Shown here: positions 52,919 through 54,181 of the stretch, one piece after another
Layout: the number at the start of each line of letters is the position of its first letter
How positions within the stretch are numbered: position 1 is the stretch's first letter
DNA from: Metabacillus rhizolycopersici
GTDB taxonomy: Bacteria > Bacillota > Bacilli > Bacillales > Bacillaceae
Reading direction: 5' to 3'
NCBI RefSeq assembly: GCF_020075705.1
Contig: NZ_JAIQUM010000037.1
Span: forward strand, 1 to 54,181
DNA: 54,181 nucleotides
Position numbers and translations under genes: made by a program
The notes under the pieces: model-generated
The model's input: only the letters and a program-made list of their open reading frames with translations
The model's database searches: none
Told to the model about the DNA's origin: nothing

Positions 52919-53884
52919 TCAGTTAGACTCATCTCGAAGGGCTCGACGGCGTTCGTGCAGCACCAGCAGGATAATCATCCCCATTATTACACCTAAGATG
53001 ATGCCGGCTTGTGTGGTCAACAACCATGCCAATGGGTACTCTGGGGAGGGTGGCGCATCGAGTCGAACTGAAGATAAGGCGGAATAGAGGTTGTTGGAGA
53101 ACAACGCTCCCGATGAAATCCATGCCGCTGCCATAGGGGGTAGAAACCACCTCGACCCACGGCGGGATGCTACCACCAGTATGCCCCACGCACCAGCAAA
53201 GGACCACACGCCTGTACTCAATGACAGCAGGTGCCACCACACATCGCGTTCACCCATGATTGCCGGGTCGATACCGAAAGAGCCGCCAACCGCCCAAAAC
53301 ACTTTGATGACACCGAGTAGAATGCAGCCGGCAGCGACGATCCTAGCCAAGGTGATCTGCAGTTGTCGAGTATTGCCCGGCAACTCCTTGTAGTCGGTTG
53401 TGCCACTCAGCGCCTCTGGCCAACGTGCCTTTGCATACCCCGCCAATGCAAGCGGCAGGAAGATGCCAATCCCGAAAAGTGAGATCATGACGAAGATCTG
53501 CTCGTATACCCAGAAGTCGGCGGCACCTGCCTCTTGATCCCGGATCATAGCTGCCGGGCCCAGAACCGGTGCAATCAACAGCATGGGAACGAGCAAACCG
53601 GTACCAACCCAAATGGGTAGAGCAACCAACCACGCAGGTAGCCGCTCCCCCCACGGCCTGCAGAACGCCATTGCAAGAAGGATACCAATCGCAGCGAGAA
53701 CGGCGGTTACTGCGTTTATAATGCGCCAGCTGGCGTCACCCATTTGCTCGGTTGGAAGGAAGAGACCGAAAGTCCATACGATTTTGATCAACAGGTAAGG
53801 TGTTACTGCTATTGCGGCACCATAACCGCAGATTCTACGCAACCTCCTCAATCTTGAGGCCTGTCTCTCTGCACTAATTGTCAT
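52919..53884 (-). CDS. GC-rich multi-span membrane protein (actinobacterial-like)
   Basis: A 321-residue protein with a basic N-terminus (RLRRLRRICGYG) and about eight membrane spans, for example AAIAVTPYLLIKIVWTFGLF, IINAVTAVLAAIGILLAMAF, LPIWVGTGLLVPMLLIAPVL, MISLFGIGIFLPLALAGYA, ARIVAAGCILLGVIKVFWAV and TQAGIILGVIMGMIILLVL. The composition (Ala, Arg, Trp, Gly) and visible G+C-rich codons resemble Streptomyces-type hypothetical membrane proteins and contrast with the neighbours. AGAGGAGATGAG precedes the ATG and looks host-like. Function is unknown; recent transfer is likely. Confidence 0.75.
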   Translation of the reverse strand: MTISAERQASRLRRLRRICGYGAAIAVTPYLLIKIVWTFGLFLPTEQMGDASWRIINAVTAVLAAIGILLAMAFCRPWGERLPAWLVALPIWVGTGLLVPMLLIAPVLGPAAMIRDQEAGAADFWVYEQIFVMISLFGIGIFLPLALAGYAKARWPEALSGTTDYKELPGNTRQLQITLARIVAAGCILLGVIKVFWAVGGSFGIDPAIMGERDVWWHLLSLSTGVWSFAGAWGILVVASRRGSRWFLPPMAAAWISSGALFSNNLYSALSSVRLDAPPSPEYPLAWLLTTQAGIILGVIMGMIILLVLHERRRALRDESN

Positions 53885-54181
53885 CTTCTCATCTCCTCTA
53901 CAAGTTCTAACTCACTTTGTTTCATAATTATTCATTCACTACTATCCTAATGCCTTTAACGCTTTTAAACCTTTCTTGTACAACCATTTAAAACACCTAT
54001 TATTTTGATCTATACATATTCAAATGTATTGGACAAGTTTATGTGAGGAAAACTGGGACGGTTCGAAGCCACTGAAAAAGTTCATTGAAAGAAAAAAAGA
54101 AGTTGATTACCTACTATATGTAGATGATCAACTCCTTTTCATTACTATATACACGTGGAAATACCTGTAAATCGTTCAAAG
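53885..54181. other. AT-rich right edge
   Basis: It holds the leftward promoter region of the GC-rich gene, the motif CTGGGACGGTTC near 54050 (shared with 18.59 kb), and an imperfect hairpin GAAGTTGATTACCTAC...GTAGATGATCAACTCC near 54098-54135. No gene. Confidence 0.4.

Noticed and set aside
52929..53654. Alternative frames of about 100 codons over the second GC-rich gene
   Set aside because: Same G+C effect. The 321-codon frame has consistent membrane spans and a ribosome site.
1..54181. CRISPR arrays, tRNA or rRNA genes, prophage, integrated plasmid origin
   Set aside because: No regularly spaced repeats, cloverleaf sequences, rRNA signatures, phage structural genes or replication genes were seen on either strand.

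Overview
The window looks like chromosome from an endospore-forming Bacillaceae (Bacillus, Priestia or Cytobacillus-like). The bulk is AT-rich and has strong Gram-positive ribosome binding sites. It carries the sporulation/germination genes cwlJ (decayed) and gerQ, a YjcZ-type small sporulation protein, a YoaS/YozG pair and an ECF41 sigma factor. I cannot name the species from sequence alone. No rRNA, tRNA or CRISPR array was seen.

Layout. 0-12 kb: a serine hydrolase, then a graveyard of gene fragments (livF, a SUKH immunity-like fragment, a toxin C-terminus, an IS110 tail) around a regulator-glycosyltransferase pair, an ABC-2 exporter, small lipoprotein and PH-domain genes, and a YoaS-YozG-papain-like operon. 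12-16.6 kb: YjcZ, DinB, an argininosuccinate-lyase-like enzyme, a zinc-ribbon/tandem alpha-CTD-like protein and a broken aldehyde dehydrogenase. 16.67-18.25 kb: a strikingly GC-rich, apparently foreign gene with bulb-type lectin, papain-like and MIR parts. 19.3-24 kb: an ECF41 sigma factor translationally coupled to an FAD oxidoreductase with a matching autoregulatory promoter, DoxX, and a MarR/quinone-reductase divergent pair with visible operators. 24.4-26.2 kb: a tandem glycine riboswitch and terminator directly in front of a NorB-like MFS exporter.

26.9-36.4 kb: a seven-gene Fur-controlled operon for a hydroxamate-citrate siderophore of the schizokinen/rhizobactin type: diaminobutyrate aminotransferase, decarboxylase, two NIS synthetases, acyltransferase, N-hydroxylase, and an MFS exporter placed between hydroxylase and second synthetase. 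All junctions are short gaps or overlaps. 36.8-38.7 kb: a TnpB-related gene with an in-frame stop, a SOS-box-like site at its promoter and a large 3' hairpin. 39.4-40.3 kb: decayed cwlJ followed by intact gerQ. 40.6-42.6 kb: a macro-domain/VWA/small-protein cluster.

45.5-52.1 kb: a complete four-gene Wadjet (Jet) SMC-type anti-plasmid system in the order jetD-jetA-jetB-jetC, each gene overlapping the next. 52.9-53.9 kb: a second GC-rich, actinobacterial-looking gene for a multi-span membrane protein. At least two dispersed repeat families run through the intergenic regions. The most unusual points are the glycine-riboswitch-controlled NorB-like pump, the lectin/papain-like/MIR protein, and the TnpB-related locus with altered active-site residue and SOS-like control.
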